A DNA stretch of 64,000 nucleotides from Planctomycetaceae bacterium (GCA_947463915.1 CANHVO010000003.1:1-64000); one strand, 5' to 3'; positions 1 through 9,972 are shown, numbered from the stretch's first letter. Numbers and translations are program-made. Notes: generated by a model from the sequence alone, not told the origin.

Positions 1-179
1 GGACCTTAAATTCACTAAGATCAATTGCATCGCATCCCCAGCCCGTTGGGCTGGGCTATGTAAATTGCTGGGCCGCTGGCCCGGAAGCACAGAAAACGTG
101 CAACTTCAAAACTAGCGCGTCGTGCTGGCTCGGTATATCGGAATGAAAACCCAACAGAGCGAGCCGTAGGGAGTCCAAA

Positions 180-1367
180 ATGACCTCAATTACCTTGTTC
201 TCCAACGAGCGAGAAAAAGATCGCTTTCGCATCGCGTTTCGAGCGGCAAGTTTTATCTTTGCCATGATCGTACCGTTTCTAGTTGTCGCTCAAGTTTCGA
301 CCGCACAAGAAAAAGCAAGCCAAGAAAATTCAGCACCGAAAGCGGTGCCCGAAGCCGCCTCCAAATTCATCGAAAGGGCGAAAGCCGAAGGCGCATCGGT
401 TTGGATAGAAAATGGCAAATTGATCTTTTTTCATCAAGCCGAAGCGGACAGCGTGCAAGTCAAAATCACGACGCAAAGCAAGCCAATGAAGAAGATTGCA
501 GCGAGCGACGTTTGGACTTGCCAAGTAGCGTTGCCCAATGTCGAGAAAGGGATGATGAGCTATGGTTTTATTGCAACGACGAAGGGAAAGCCCGTGGGGG
601 GGGGCGGCCAGCGATTTTGGCGTGGCCCCAAAGCCCCTAAGCCATTGCGAGTTGGCGATTTGTTGACCGGCTCTGTCGAGCACCACGATTTCGAAAGTCT
701 TTCCTTAGGCGAGACGAGGACAGTCAGCGTGTATCTCCCAAGCCCTAGTCGCAAAATCGAGCTCGTCGTTTACATGTCGGACGGAGATGCCACTGAGGGC
801 TACGCACACATCTTGGAGCCGCTCATGGATTCAGGCGAGTTACCACCGATCGCTTTGATTGGGACGCATAGTGGTGTGTATCGCGGCGACATCGAATTGA
901 GCCGTGACGACACGCGTCGCAATGTCCGAGCACTTGAATACGTTCCCTCGCTCGATCCTAGTCGGTTTCAACAACATGAAACGTTCTTTACTCAAGAGGT
1001 ATTGAGTTGGGCTGAGACAAAGTACCCATTGCCGACTTCAGCGGAATCGCGAGTGGTATTCGGATTTTCCAACGGTGGATCTTTTTCGGCAACGATGGGG
1101 ATTCGTCATCCAGAACTCTACGGTTCGGTGATTGCATGCGCGATCGCCGGTGATCGGTATGATTTGAGCAAGAGCCCCAAGCTTTCAAATGAGTTCTTCT
1201 TGGTGACTGGCACATGGGATACTCGCTTTCATAGTAACGTAGAGTACTTGCACAAAACACTTAAGAGGGCGAAAGTGAAATGCAGTCTCGCCGTCCGCGC
1301 AGCAGATCATGACGGCAAAATGTGGCAGGAAGAATTCATCTCCGCCTTAAAAGCGATTGCCAAATAG
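180..1367 (+). CDS. Putative esterase, enterochelin-esterase-like alpha/beta hydrolase, secreted
   Basis: 395 aa ORF with N-terminal hydrophobic signal, GFSNGG nucleophile elbow, C-terminal ADHDGKMWQEEF region typical of the esterase D/Fes-like family. Confidence 0.8.
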   Translation: MTSITLFSNEREKDRFRIAFRAASFIFAMIVPFLVVAQVSTAQEKASQENSAPKAVPEAASKFIERAKAEGASVWIENGKLIFFHQAEADSVQVKITTQSKPMKKIAASDVWTCQVALPNVEKGMMSYGFIATTKGKPVGGGGQRFWRGPKAPKPLRVGDLLTGSVEHHDFESLSLGETRTVSVYLPSPSRKIELVVYMSDGDATEGYAHILEPLMDSGELPPIALIGTHSGVYRGDIELSRDDTRRNVRALEYVPSLDPSRFQQHETFFTQEVLSWAETKYPLPTSAESRVVFGFSNGGSFSATMGIRHPELYGSVIACAIAGDRYDLSKSPKLSNEFFLVTGTWDTRFHSNVEYLHKTLKRAKVKCSLAVRAADHDGKMWQEEFISALKAIAK

Positions 1368-1499
1368 CGAATTCGGACTCATTGTCGCACACAGTCTTCC
1401 GATAGTTGAAGTTCCACGGGGACTTGCTATATTCAAAGCGTGGAGGACGAGCTTTCGAGAGTTGGTCGGCATTTTTGTCGACGGGAAAGCTGAGTTGCA

Positions 1500-2225
1500 T
1501 TGATCGGTTTTGTTGGCGGAATCAAATTCAAGTTTCTATGGCATAAGGCAGTTGCGTGTTCGCTTCTGTTCTGTTTTTGTGCTGCCATCTTGCCAATTCC
1601 GGTCCCTACATTTCATGTTGCCGATTCGCTTGCGTCGGAAAGATTTCCCTGCAAGGGTAGTTCTTGTGGCTGCAAGTCGGCAGAACAATGCTGGACCAAT
1701 TGCTGTTGCAAATCACCGTCCCAGCGTCTGGCGTGGGCCCAAAAAAACCAAGTAACGCCACCGGAATACGCCGTCTTGGAGGATGCTCCACGAAAGAAAG
1801 CGGTTCAAACCACTTGCCCGGAAGAAACGGGCGGTGCAACCAAGGGAGAGAATTCGTGTTGCAGCAAAGTTAGCAAGGAATCGCCCAAAAAAAGCTGTTG
1901 CGTGGAGCGTCCTAATCATGAAACGAAGGTGAGCAGCAAATGCTGCGAGACCAAGACAACGGCTCAAAAGATAACTTCTCACAAGACCACAAATTCCAAG
2001 CAAGCGTTGGGTAAAAGGGAACGATCTGTGGTTGTGAGTATGCTCGCTTTGAAATGCCAAGGTGCAGACTCGGTTTTCACGCAGCTTCCATGGATGATAT
2101 CATCGGTTCGTATCGAGCCCATTTGTGTGGATCATTTAGACTCGCATCATTGGCCGTTTGCCAGGTTGCTTCTCTCCGTCGAATGCGAGCCGGATACTCC
2201 GCCACCCAAACGTCGATTCTCCTAG
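1500..2225 (+). CDS. Cys-rich hypothetical exported protein (possible metal binding)
   Basis: 241 aa ORF, N-terminal hydrophobic segment, Cys clusters CKGSSCGCKSAEQCWTNCCC and repeated SCC/KCC motifs; TTG start, exact start uncertain. Confidence 0.55.
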   Translation: MIGFVGGIKFKFLWHKAVACSLLFCFCAAILPIPVPTFHVADSLASERFPCKGSSCGCKSAEQCWTNCCCKSPSQRLAWAQKNQVTPPEYAVLEDAPRKKAVQTTCPEETGGATKGENSCCSKVSKESPKKSCCVERPNHETKVSSKCCETKTTAQKITSHKTTNSKQALGKRERSVVVSMLALKCQGADSVFTQLPWMISSVRIEPICVDHLDSHHWPFARLLLSVECEPDTPPPKRRFS

Positions 2226-2536
2226 GTTGTCGATTCGTCTCGCAGCAAACGAGCATTCGTGCCTGTGCTTGCAGTGACATCTCGCCCTATCTCTTTGCAA
2301 CTGCAAAAAATGAACTCGCGATCAATGCGTGAGATTCACGATCCATTGTAGTAACTTTGCACGAACGCACAGCCTGACGTAAACGGTCCGGTATGGCGTG
2401 CTTGCTCGGAGTTTCACTCGTCCTCCACAAGCGAGTTTTTCTTCCGTACCAAGCGCGCCGTTCCGAATCGGAAACGGTGGCCGTGGCGATGCCAACACTC
2501 TCACTCGCACTCATCCAAACAACAAAAAAACAAGTC

Positions 2537-3649
2537 ATGAAAGTCCATTTTCCATTCACTCGTACGCTTCGGAAACACTGTGCGTTTACGTTGGTCGAGC
2601 TACTCGTGGTCATCGCAATCATCGGAATTCTCGTCGGGCTTTTGTTGCCAGCGGTTCAATCTGCCCGTGAGGCAGCCAGACGAATGCAGTGCGGCAATAA
2701 TATTCGTCAATTTGCGCTCGCGATGCACAGCTATGAATCGGCCTACCGAAAGTTTCCAATGCAAGGAACCGTCGATGTCGATTTTTCGGTCCAAGCTAGA
2801 CTGCTTCCCTTTGTCGAGCAAACCAACATTCACAATATGCTCGACTACACCAAGCCAGCCTTCAGCGGCCCTTTTAATGCCAAGGTTCCTAACCCTCTCT
2901 TTGTGAATGCGTTCGCTCAGTCCATTTCGTTTTTCCTGTGCCCAAGCGATCCGGCTCCTGGTGTATCCAGTGTTCCCGTAAATGGGACCAACTATTCCTA
3001 TGGCGGCATCAATTACATGGTCAGCTATGGCAGCGGGACCAGCACCAACTACGATCTGCGTTGGACAACGGACGGAGTCGTTTTCCAAAACTCGAGGCAA
3101 GGATTTCATAGTATCTCCGACGGAGCATCCAATACGATCATCTTGAGTGAAACGGTTCGAAGCGTGGGTGATGATGTCACGCTTCCACTAGGACAGATCC
3201 CGAAGTTTCCATATCAGCTAACATTGAACGGTTCCAGCGGCGTAAGCTCCGCGCTCAACTCGACCCCAGGGCTCCGGGCAACCGGTGGTGGCTGGTCAGG
3301 ATATGTGAACGCAAATGGGATGATCGCGAATCCTGATTTGAGCGTTTTTTGGAAATCGTTTAACACTTGGCGAGGCGGGGCAAGCACCGCATTGCGAGGA
3401 CGCGGAATCTCTTGGGCGTTTAATGGTTCGATCAATTCGTTGACCAATGGTTATCAACCTCCCAATAGCCGTATTCCTGATTTGGTAACGCACCATACTG
3501 GATTTTTTGGCCCACGAAGTTTCCATACAGGCGGAGCGAACGTAGCCAAGGCGGATGGTTCTGTCGAACTGCTTGCCAATGGAGTCGACGCTGGAATATG
3601 CCAGGCGCTGCATAGCTGCAACGGAGGCGAAGTTGTTAATAGCTATTAA
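2537..3649 (+). CDS. DUF1559 domain-containing protein with type II/IV prepilin-like N-terminus
   Basis: [36 protein letters not shown] motif and C-terminal [14 protein letters not shown]; in-frame ATG at 2537 preferred over the ORF-track start at 2393. Confidence 0.92.
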   Translation: MKVHFPFTRTLRKHCAFTLVELLVVIAIIGILVGLLLPAVQSAREAARRMQCGNNIRQFALAMHSYESAYRKFPMQGTVDVDFSVQARLLPFVEQTNIHNMLDYTKPAFSGPFNAKVPNPLFVNAFAQSISFFLCPSDPAPGVSSVPVNGTNYSYGGINYMVSYGSGTSTNYDLRWTTDGVVFQNSRQGFHSISDGASNTIILSETVRSVGDDVTLPLGQIPKFPYQLTLNGSSGVSSALNSTPGLRATGGGWSGYVNANGMIANPDLSVFWKSFNTWRGGASTALRGRGISWAFNGSINSLTNGYQPPNSRIPDLVTHHTGFFGPRSFHTGGANVAKADGSVELLANGVDAGICQALHSCNGGEVVNSY

Positions 3650-3707
3650 GCGATTTTCGGCAAATGTCCTCCCCCTCACCCAAATTCGGTAACGCTGTGA
3701 AGCAATT

Positions 3708-3778
3708 TGTAGCGAAACTCGTCAAGAGTTTCGGTGGTTTAGCAGATGCAGCCGAAAGTCTTGACGACTTTCGCTACA
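3708..3778 (+). repeat. Imperfect palindromic repeat family R1 (TGTAGCGAAACTCGTCAAGAGTTTCGG...GCAGCCGAAAGTCTTGACGACTTTCGCTACA), copy 1
   Basis: Same element at 5402-5482 (reverse) and 52118-52190 (forward). Confidence 0.9.
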
Positions 3779-3884
3779 CAAAAGGCCGACATTGACTTTT
3801 GATGTTTGTCGTTTTGTCCGGTTCGGGCTTGTCCCGACCGGACACCGTTTTGGTGTTCTAATGGGCCGCGCGATGAGAGCAACA

Positions 3885-3931
3885 CCTCCGGATTCGTCGC
3901 ACCGCCAAAGGCGGTGCGGCGAATCCGGAGG
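3885..3931. repeat. Long hairpin CCTCCGGATTCGTCGCACCGCC-aaa-GGCGGTGCGGCGAATCCGGAGG
   Basis: 22-bp arms with one mismatch, 3-nt loop, intergenic. Confidence 0.85.
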
Positions 3932-3955
3932 CAGGCAGTCGGGCGGCGTGACCGT

Positions 3956-4010
3956 AGAACGCCAAAGCTGCGGACGGGGGGGCAAGCCCCAGCCGTCCTG
4001 AAATGCTTCA
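3956..4010 (+). repeat. Dispersed repeat R2 (AGAACGCCAAAGCTGCGGACGG...CCGTCCTGAAATGCTT), copy 1
   Basis: Near-identical inverted copy at 7001-7053. Confidence 0.85.
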
Positions 4011-4060
4011 CAGCGTTGCCTAAAAGGGGCGAGTGGAGCTAAGTCAAAAACATTTGGGTA

Positions 4061-5359
4061 ATGGCAAGGCTAATGCCGTACGTCCAATCTGTTGTCCAAC
4101 CACTTTTTTCAAAGCCACTTTTATCCATGCACTTGTTACGATTCACGACTCACTCGGTCATCTTGATGTTTTTTTCCCAATTGGCTTGCGCCGAAACGCC
4201 GGCCGAAATTTACCAGCGGCGAGTCATTCCGTTGCTGCAGTCATCGAAGGCAAGTAGTTGCTCTGAATGCCATCTTCAAGGAGTCAAGCTGGATGACTTC
4301 CTCACCTCCGATCCTAAGAAGTCGTTTGCTTCGTTGCGGTCGCTTGGCTGGATTGATGTCGAGAATCCTCCGGAGTCCAAGTTGCTGCAGTTCATCGCCA
4401 AGAAGCCTGACAAATCAAGCGAACTGATGGATCAGGTCCGCAAGTCGGAACTCGAGGCCATTGGTCAGTGGATTGATGCTGCCGTCCGAGATCCTGACTC
4501 GTTGAACGTTCCGCTCCCAAAGCTCAACGACCTCAAACTGGACGAAACGTTGATCCAACATGCGAGAAAAGACCGCGTTCTTTCGCGTTTCGTCGATGTC
4601 GTTTGGTCGCAATTGGAGCGTTGCGCCAATTGTCACTCTCCAGAACGCAATGCGAAGCAAGTTGAAAAGAATGGATCGAAAATGAGTTGGATCGTTCCCA
4701 ATTCGCCGGGCGAGACACTCCAATTGCTAGAGGAAAGAAAGCTGATCGACATCGAACAACCTGAGGCAAGCTTGCTCAAGACAAAGGCCTTAGGGCTGGA
4801 CGATCATGGCGGTGGAGTGAAGTTTCCTGCAGAGGGACACACGGATCGAGAGTGGGGGTGTTTTCTGGAGGACTATGCCGCAATCAAACGAGCTCGCTAT
4901 AAGTCTTCGGGTGATGTACCAAAATTTGATTCCATTCGAACTTGGAGGACGGGCCTCCATCTTCGGATCAAGGAGTTGCCACAGCTACCGCCAGGACAAT
5001 ATGCGGTCATTCGGATGCATCGAATCAATGCGGTGGGCATGGTCGACGAGGAACCGATTGCGATCGGCGAGGGGCGAGTCTCGAAGGATGGGACAAGCTG
5101 GAGTTCTTCGATCATGATTCTGGAGCCTTCGAAGCAACGGCGATCGCAGGCAAATCCAAATTGGGTTGCTTTGTTACCAGAAGGGAGCCGTTATCAGCTT
5201 CGGTGGATTGTCGTTGACGACTCGACTTCTACGCTCGAAAAAATCATCTCGACGCGATCTGCCTCGCGAATCGAAATTGACTCGCTTTGGAAATCGGGGC
5301 ACAGTGCCGCCAAAACCATTTCGTTCGAGAACTTCGAACCGATTCAGTCGCAGAAGTGA
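4061..5359 (+). CDS. Cytochrome c-type haem domain protein (planctomycete cytochrome-like)
   Basis: 432 aa ORF, signal-like N-terminus (alternative start 4127), two CxxCH motifs (CSECH, CANCH). Confidence 0.78.
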   Translation: MARLMPYVQSVVQPLFSKPLLSMHLLRFTTHSVILMFFSQLACAETPAEIYQRRVIPLLQSSKASSCSECHLQGVKLDDFLTSDPKKSFASLRSLGWIDVENPPESKLLQFIAKKPDKSSELMDQVRKSELEAIGQWIDAAVRDPDSLNVPLPKLNDLKLDETLIQHARKDRVLSRFVDVVWSQLERCANCHSPERNAKQVEKNGSKMSWIVPNSPGETLQLLEERKLIDIEQPEASLLKTKALGLDDHGGGVKFPAEGHTDREWGCFLEDYAAIKRARYKSSGDVPKFDSIRTWRTGLHLRIKELPQLPPGQYAVIRMHRINAVGMVDEEPIAIGEGRVSKDGTSWSSSIMILEPSKQRRSQANPNWVALLPEGSRYQLRWIVVDDSTSTLEKIISTRSASRIEIDSLWKSGHSAAKTISFENFEPIQSQK

Positions 5360-5401
5360 ATGGCCGAATCGCCTTCGACAAGTGCTAAAAACACACTTTT
5401 C

Positions 5402-5482
5402 TGTAGGGAATGTCGTCAAGACTTCGGCTGCATCGCATAAACCACCGAAACTCTTGACGAGTTTCGCCACAAATTGCTTCAC
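5402..5482 (-). repeat. Palindromic repeat family R1, copy 2 (inverted)
   Basis: TGTAGGGAATGTCGTCAAGACTTCGGCTGCATCGCATAAACCACCGAAACTCTTGACGAGTTTCGCCACAAATTGCTTC is the reverse complement of copy 1. Confidence 0.88.
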
Positions 5483-5542
5483 GGCGTTCTCGTCCGCTGG
5501 TTCCTTCTGGGGACGCAATGCACCGGAGGCTCCTGTCTCCTG

Positions 5543-6550
5543 CTACTCGCCGATGACTTCGCCACCGGCCCTAGTTCCCAGTGCCCGCCACGTTACCGCT
5601 TCGATCGAGTTGCTAATGCTGCGAACAGAACTGTCCATGAACGCTACTTGAACAAGCCCAACGTGATGACTGCGGCTGGTAACGACGGCATACGTCGGAA
5701 CCGAGGTGGATCGCCCCTCTCGCATGCTATTGAAGTCAATATCGTAAGTTTTGTCGCCTACTACGTATGGGCATTTTGTGTTGGGAGTAAACGTCGTCGT
5801 AAAGCCAGTCTGATGGATTCGGGCGTCGACCCATTCCGTATGTCCTGAATCAACTTTGAACTCCCCACCAAACGTACCGAGTTGACTCGGCAGCGTTGGC
5901 ACAGCAGCCACACCAGACGGGTTGCCACCGTCGCGCAAGTAGGGCGTGAATGCTTTGACCTCCGCGATACCAAGCGTATTACTTAGTCCGTCTGTGATTT
6001 CCGGGATGCTGGTCGGTTTGTTAACTTGAAAGACACCGGTGCTCTGTCCGACGGGAGGTTGGTAGATATGCCATAGCCCGACGTTGCCCGCATAGTTCAA
6101 CGGATAGTGTGTGAAGGTCGGGCCATCTGGTCGCTCGCGATCGTTGGGTTCACTTGGGCAAAGTAAATAGGAAACCCTTACCTTGGCGACGTTAGGCTGC
6201 TGACTGATCGGGAGCTTGAAGTCGATCAGGTTTTGAAGATTGGACTGCTCACAGAATGGTAGCAGCTTGGTATGGAAGCTCCAATAAACGGAACTACCTG
6301 TGGAAACATAATCACCGAGGGGTGGAAATCGCCTTAATGCAGATTCGTGATTGTGCAATGCGATTCCGATCTGACGAAGATTGTTGGAGCATTGCATCCG
6401 GCGAGCCGCTTCGCGTGCGGATTGCACAGCAGGCAAAAGTAGCCCAACGAGAATCCCAATAATGGCAATGACCACCAGCAATTCGACCAAAGTAAAGGCG
6501 TTTTGATGGCGATTCTTCGATTTGGTATGGAACATGTGCCAGCGATTCAT
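5543..6550 (-). CDS. DUF1559 domain-containing protein
   Basis: [42 protein letters not shown]; 335 aa. Confidence 0.93.
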   Translation of the reverse strand: MNRWHMFHTKSKNRHQNAFTLVELLVVIAIIGILVGLLLPAVQSAREAARRMQCSNNLRQIGIALHNHESALRRFPPLGDYVSTGSSVYWSFHTKLLPFCEQSNLQNLIDFKLPISQQPNVAKVRVSYLLCPSEPNDRERPDGPTFTHYPLNYAGNVGLWHIYQPPVGQSTGVFQVNKPTSIPEITDGLSNTLGIAEVKAFTPYLRDGGNPSGVAAVPTLPSQLGTFGGEFKVDSGHTEWVDARIHQTGFTTTFTPNTKCPYVVGDKTYDIDFNSMREGRSTSVPTYAVVTSRSHHVGLVQVAFMDSSVRSISNSIEAVTWRALGTRAGGEVIGE

Positions 6551-6635
6551 GGGTGCTTCAATCTAGTGTTTGGATGCAAAACTTCGACCCGGCATCGAGC
6601 CAAGCAGATCCGCATGTGTTTTTCGTGTCAATTAG

Positions 6636-6706
6636 CCGATGGGCGCTAGCACCGGTTTTCAAATTGCTCGACATTTGTCGAGAACCGGGGCTAGCGCCCC
6701 ACGGCT
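6636..6706. repeat. GGGCGCTAGC hairpin element (gggcgctagcaccggttttc...gaaccggggctagcgcccc)
   Basis: Inverted arms; related GCTAGC/GTTAGCG-type sequence near 29520-29585. Confidence 0.6.
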
Positions 6707-7000
6707 ATTGGTTTGTTTCTCTCGAAGACTCATGCCGAAATGCTTAGATCGCCTTGGACAAGCGAGTAAGTCGTCGCGACTTTCAAGAAGGGTAGCAAAA
6801 CCACAAGCGGGAGCTAGACAGTCACCAACCTCTTCCGTTGGTGCCGAATTATACCCTATCTCGTAAAGTTCGTTTTAAGATGCCGTGAAGAGCAAGTTAA
6901 GCATCTGCGGTTCAAAGAGCAAGCTACATCGGGAAACCTGACTAGTCGTTTGATCCCAAATTGCGTAGAACGTGCTGAACCCCAAAAGGGCAGCGGAGTA

Positions 7001-7053
7001 AAGCATTTCAGGACGGCAGGGGCTTGCCCCTCCGTCCGCAGCTTTGGAGTTCT
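7001..7053 (-). repeat. Dispersed repeat R2, copy 2
   Basis: AAGCATTTCAGGACGGCAGGGGCTTGCCCCTCCGTCCGCAGCTTTGGAGTTCT is the reverse complement of the 3956-4010 copy. Confidence 0.85.
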
Positions 7054-7117
7054 AAATTCACATTGCCTGATCGCATGCCTTCGGGCTGTTGATTTAGTGC
7101 ATTTTCCAAATTCATTT

Positions 7118-7184
7118 CGTTTAACAGTCAGCCGTAGGCGTACTGTCAAAGCTGCAGAGTACGCCTTCGGCTGACTGTTAAACG
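7118..7184. repeat. Long hairpin CGTTTAACAGTCAGCCGTAGGCGTACT ... AGTACGCCTTCGGCTGACTGTTAAACG
   Basis: 27-bp arms, one mismatch, 13-nt loop, intergenic. Confidence 0.9.
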
Positions 7185-7365
7185 ACTCAATCAACAAGCC
7201 CCGAGCTCGTTGGGGGCCAGTTAAAACCAAGCTGAGAAAGTGAGACGGCCTCTAAGCCCGAGCCGGACAAAACGATAAAAGGGGAATCAAGCTTTTGTCC
7301 GAAACGCATCGTTGTAATGATATTCCCAACGATTGTTCTTGACTGGAAACTGCACAAGGGAGAGT

Positions 7366-8370
7366 ATGTTGAAAATCGTACGTACGGATCGAGAACTTGA
7401 AATGACTCTGGTGGACGCTCGACTACGCGACTTGGGAGCGACGCTTGTGACATTGCCTGATGGCGTTTCGGAGGCTGAGTTGTCTCGAGAACTCGCCGAT
7501 GCGGATTTGCTGCTCATGTGTTACACCAGGATAAGTAGGAAAGTCCTTGAGAATGCGCCCCGTCTCAAAGCGATTATTAAGTATGGCGTTGGCATTGATG
7601 CAATCGATATCGATGCAGCTCGAGAGCGTGGCATTCCTGTCGTCAATATTCCGGACTATGCGGAGGAGACGGTAGCCGAGGGAGCTTTTGCATTGATGAT
7701 TGCGTTGGCCAAGCGATTTAAGACGATTCAACATGCCATGCAACAGGATGGCTGGGCTTGGCCGGAGTCGCGATGGTTGGCAAATGATCTCGCTGGCAAA
7801 ACCCTTGGCCTCGTCGGCGTAGGGCGCATCGGCACCAGCATGGCTCGTATGGCAGGCGCGTTCCGAATGCGGGTTGTGGGATACGACCCGCCTGCTAAGA
7901 ATATTTCAGCCGAGCGTTTTCACGACCTTGGTGATATGCTTGAAGAGTGCGATTTTGTTTCGGTGCATTGCGTGTTAAATGCCCAAACAAAAGGTCTGAT
8001 CGGTGAGGCCGAATTCTCTCGGATGAAACCCAGTGCGTTCCTAATCAACGTCTCGCGTGGCGAGATTGTGAACGAAATGGCACTTCTCCATGCATTGCAG
8101 TCTGGCAACATCGCAGGAGCAGCGCTTGATGTTTATGGGCAAGAACCGCTTACCAAAACCGGTCATCCACTTTCTGCTTTCTATGCGATGGACAATGTGC
8201 TTGTTTGGCCACACCTGACCTTTTACACGCAAGAGGCCATGCGCCGATTGGAGGAGGAAACGTTGGCGAGGTGCATCGAGGCCATCGAAGGACGCATGTT
8301 AACCGTGAAGTCGCATGACCCTCGACTTCGCGCTCAGACTGTGGGCGTGGTGTTTGAGCCGAAGTTGTGA
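7366..8370 (+). CDS. D-2-hydroxyacid dehydrogenase (phosphoglycerate dehydrogenase-like)
   Basis: GLVGVGRIGTSMARMAGAFRMRVVGYDP Rossmann motif, NVSRGEIVNEMALL, AALDVYGQEP; ATG at 7366. Confidence 0.93.
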   Translation: MLKIVRTDRELEMTLVDARLRDLGATLVTLPDGVSEAELSRELADADLLLMCYTRISRKVLENAPRLKAIIKYGVGIDAIDIDAARERGIPVVNIPDYAEETVAEGAFALMIALAKRFKTIQHAMQQDGWAWPESRWLANDLAGKTLGLVGVGRIGTSMARMAGAFRMRVVGYDPPAKNISAERFHDLGDMLEECDFVSVHCVLNAQTKGLIGEAEFSRMKPSAFLINVSRGEIVNEMALLHALQSGNIAGAALDVYGQEPLTKTGHPLSAFYAMDNVLVWPHLTFYTQEAMRRLEEETLARCIEAIEGRMLTVKSHDPRLRAQTVGVVFEPKL

Positions 8371-8691
8371 ACCTAAACGCCTGGCCCTGCTGCTCGTCAA
8401 AGGATCTCTTGAGACGCGGTAGTGAGACAGTTACCTCGCGTTGCCATTTGTCGACGTAATCGATAGCTCGTTCCTCGACCGCTGGTTCCAACATTCTTTT
8501 CGGTGAACCATGTCGAGTGAGGTCCGTGACAAGCGATGGATTGCATTGGATTCCCCTAAGCCGGGACGTTGCAAGTGGATGTCACGAAATCCGCGACACA
8601 GCATTTTGTACCGACTTATGGACAACCAGCCGTCGGCCGTCGATGCCAATTTCTATGCAAGGCAAATCAAACTTAAAGTTTTTGTGAGTTG

Positions 8692-8705
8692 GGTACAGTT
8701 CTTGC
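8692..8705 (+). promoter_or_regulatory. Weak sigma-54 -24/-12 candidate (GG-TACAGTTCTT-GC)
   Basis: GG-N10-GC spacing with TTGC -12 element, about 70 nt upstream of the 8774 start; -24 box degenerate. Confidence 0.35.
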
Positions 8706-8773
8706 CTAACTTGGCCGTCATCAAATGCCGCGTTCCGAAAATCAAGTTTGAGAGAAAAAGACAAGAGTTGTTG

Positions 8774-9361
8774 ATGAATCATTCCGAGCATTTTAGCGTC
8801 CTCATCGTAGGCAACGAACTTAACGCTTGGTCGGGACTCGCTAATGAACTTGTGCTAGAGGCAGATGTTATTGAAACCGCCGCGGACGCCAACGAGGCGC
8901 TCACAAAGTTCGCTGCCAGGAAACATGAGATGGTCCTAATCGATCTTCAAAAATATAGCATCTTAACCGAACTCGAATTGCTCGAGCGTATCATGCAATC
9001 CAATCCACAAAGCGCGGTGATTGTGATAACTGCCAATGGAAACGTCGAAGCAAGAGTAAACGCCATGAAGGCTGGCGCCTTCGACTGGATTGCGAAACCC
9101 GTCGATCTCAACTTTGTTCGTCAGCAAGTTCGGAAGGCTCGCCAACACTATCAGCTTCAGCGTGAAAATCAGAAAACCCAAGTCTCTCACCAGAATGGTC
9201 AAATGTGCAATTCACTTGCGAAAGCGATGAATGACTGCGAAAAAAACACAATCCTGCAGGCGCTCGAAAAATGCAATCTCCACCGGGAGAACACAGCGAA
9301 AATGCTGGAGATCAGCGTTCGATCGCTTCACTATAAGATGAGGAAACACGGCATTCACTAG
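8774..9361 (+). CDS. Atypical receiver-domain protein with C-terminal Fis-type HTH (PrrA/RegA-like architecture)
   Basis: Receiver-like fold with LID, ITANG, AKPVD, and HTH LEKCNLHRENTAKMLEISVRSLHYKMRKHGIH; ATG at 8774 preferred over 8510. Confidence 0.83.
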   Translation: MNHSEHFSVLIVGNELNAWSGLANELVLEADVIETAADANEALTKFAARKHEMVLIDLQKYSILTELELLERIMQSNPQSAVIVITANGNVEARVNAMKAGAFDWIAKPVDLNFVRQQVRKARQHYQLQRENQKTQVSHQNGQMCNSLAKAMNDCEKNTILQALEKCNLHRENTAKMLEISVRSLHYKMRKHGIH

Positions 9362-9381
9362 TGGTGCGATTCTTAGTTAAC

Positions 9382-9439
9382 GTGGGATAGGCTTCCAGCC
9401 TGTCGGTACTTCGGTTGACAGGCTGGAAACCTATCCCAC
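9382..9439. repeat. Long hairpin GTGGGATAGGCTTCCAGCCTGTC-N12-GACAGGCTGGAAACCTATCCCAC
   Basis: 23-bp arms with a single mismatch, 20 nt after the regulator stop; may act as terminator or REP-like element. Confidence 0.88.
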
Positions 9440-9602
9440 ATCAATAAAATCAGTTTTTTGATCAAGGTCAATTAGAGAAAACGGTACTAGTTATTGCGCA
9501 TCGGTCTGACGTTCCGTGATCCGGACGCACTAAGATTTTGAGCATTTGCCCGTGCGATCAATTCAACTCAATAGTTAACAATACGATGATTACGAATCCG
9601 TA

Positions 9603-9665
9603 GCCGAGGTCGCCATACTTTGGACGTACTGAAAGAGTTCCTCCAATCTCTGGCGAGATCGGCTA
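9603..9665 (-). repeat. GTAGCCGATCTCGCCAGAG repeat family R3, single inverted copy
   Basis: gtagccgaggtcgccatactttggacg...ccaatctctggcgagatcggcta. Confidence 0.8.
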
Positions 9666-9683
9666 GGAAGATTCGGTTGCTTT

Positions 9684-9884
9684 TCATCGCTGAAGTAGTT
9701 CTCTCCCTAACATTCGCTTTGATTCCTCGTTGATTTTTTGCGCTTCGGTCTGTTCTTCGTCAATCACCAACGACACCTGAGTTTTGGTCTTCTGGCTTAG
9801 TTTTGATGAAGAGGAAGTTGATTCTGAATAGCTCGACGCCAGAATTGCCGTCAAAACCGACAACCAAATTGGTGAATTAAACAT
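9684..9884 (-). CDS. Small secreted/lipid-anchored-size hypothetical protein (66 aa)
   Basis: Hydrophobic N-terminus MFNSPIWLSVLTAILASS, AAGGAG Shine-Dalgarno 8 nt from ATG, strong sigma-54 promoter match upstream. Confidence 0.55.
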   Translation of the reverse strand: MFNSPIWLSVLTAILASSYSESTSSSSKLSQKTKTQVSLVIDEEQTEAQKINEESKRMLGRELLQR

Positions 9885-9954
9885 GTTTGCAACTCCTTAT
9901 TGCTTGTAATGAAATCTGCGTCGTTTAAAACGCACTGGACTACGCAGAGTTCAA

Positions 9955-9972
9955 AAGCATCTGCCGTGCCAT
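9955..9972 (-). promoter_or_regulatory. Sigma-54 -24/-12 promoter candidate (ATGGCACGGCAGATGCTT)
   Basis: GG-N10-GC with TGGCACG -24 box and TGCT -12 box; about 70 nt upstream of the 9884 start. Confidence 0.6.

Noticed and set aside
3739-4042. ORFs reading MKHFRTAGACPPVRSFGVL and overlapping plus-strand ORFs
   Set aside because: They are translations of the R2 repeat and neighbouring hairpin; the same peptide appears at 6950-7174 only because the repeat recurs.
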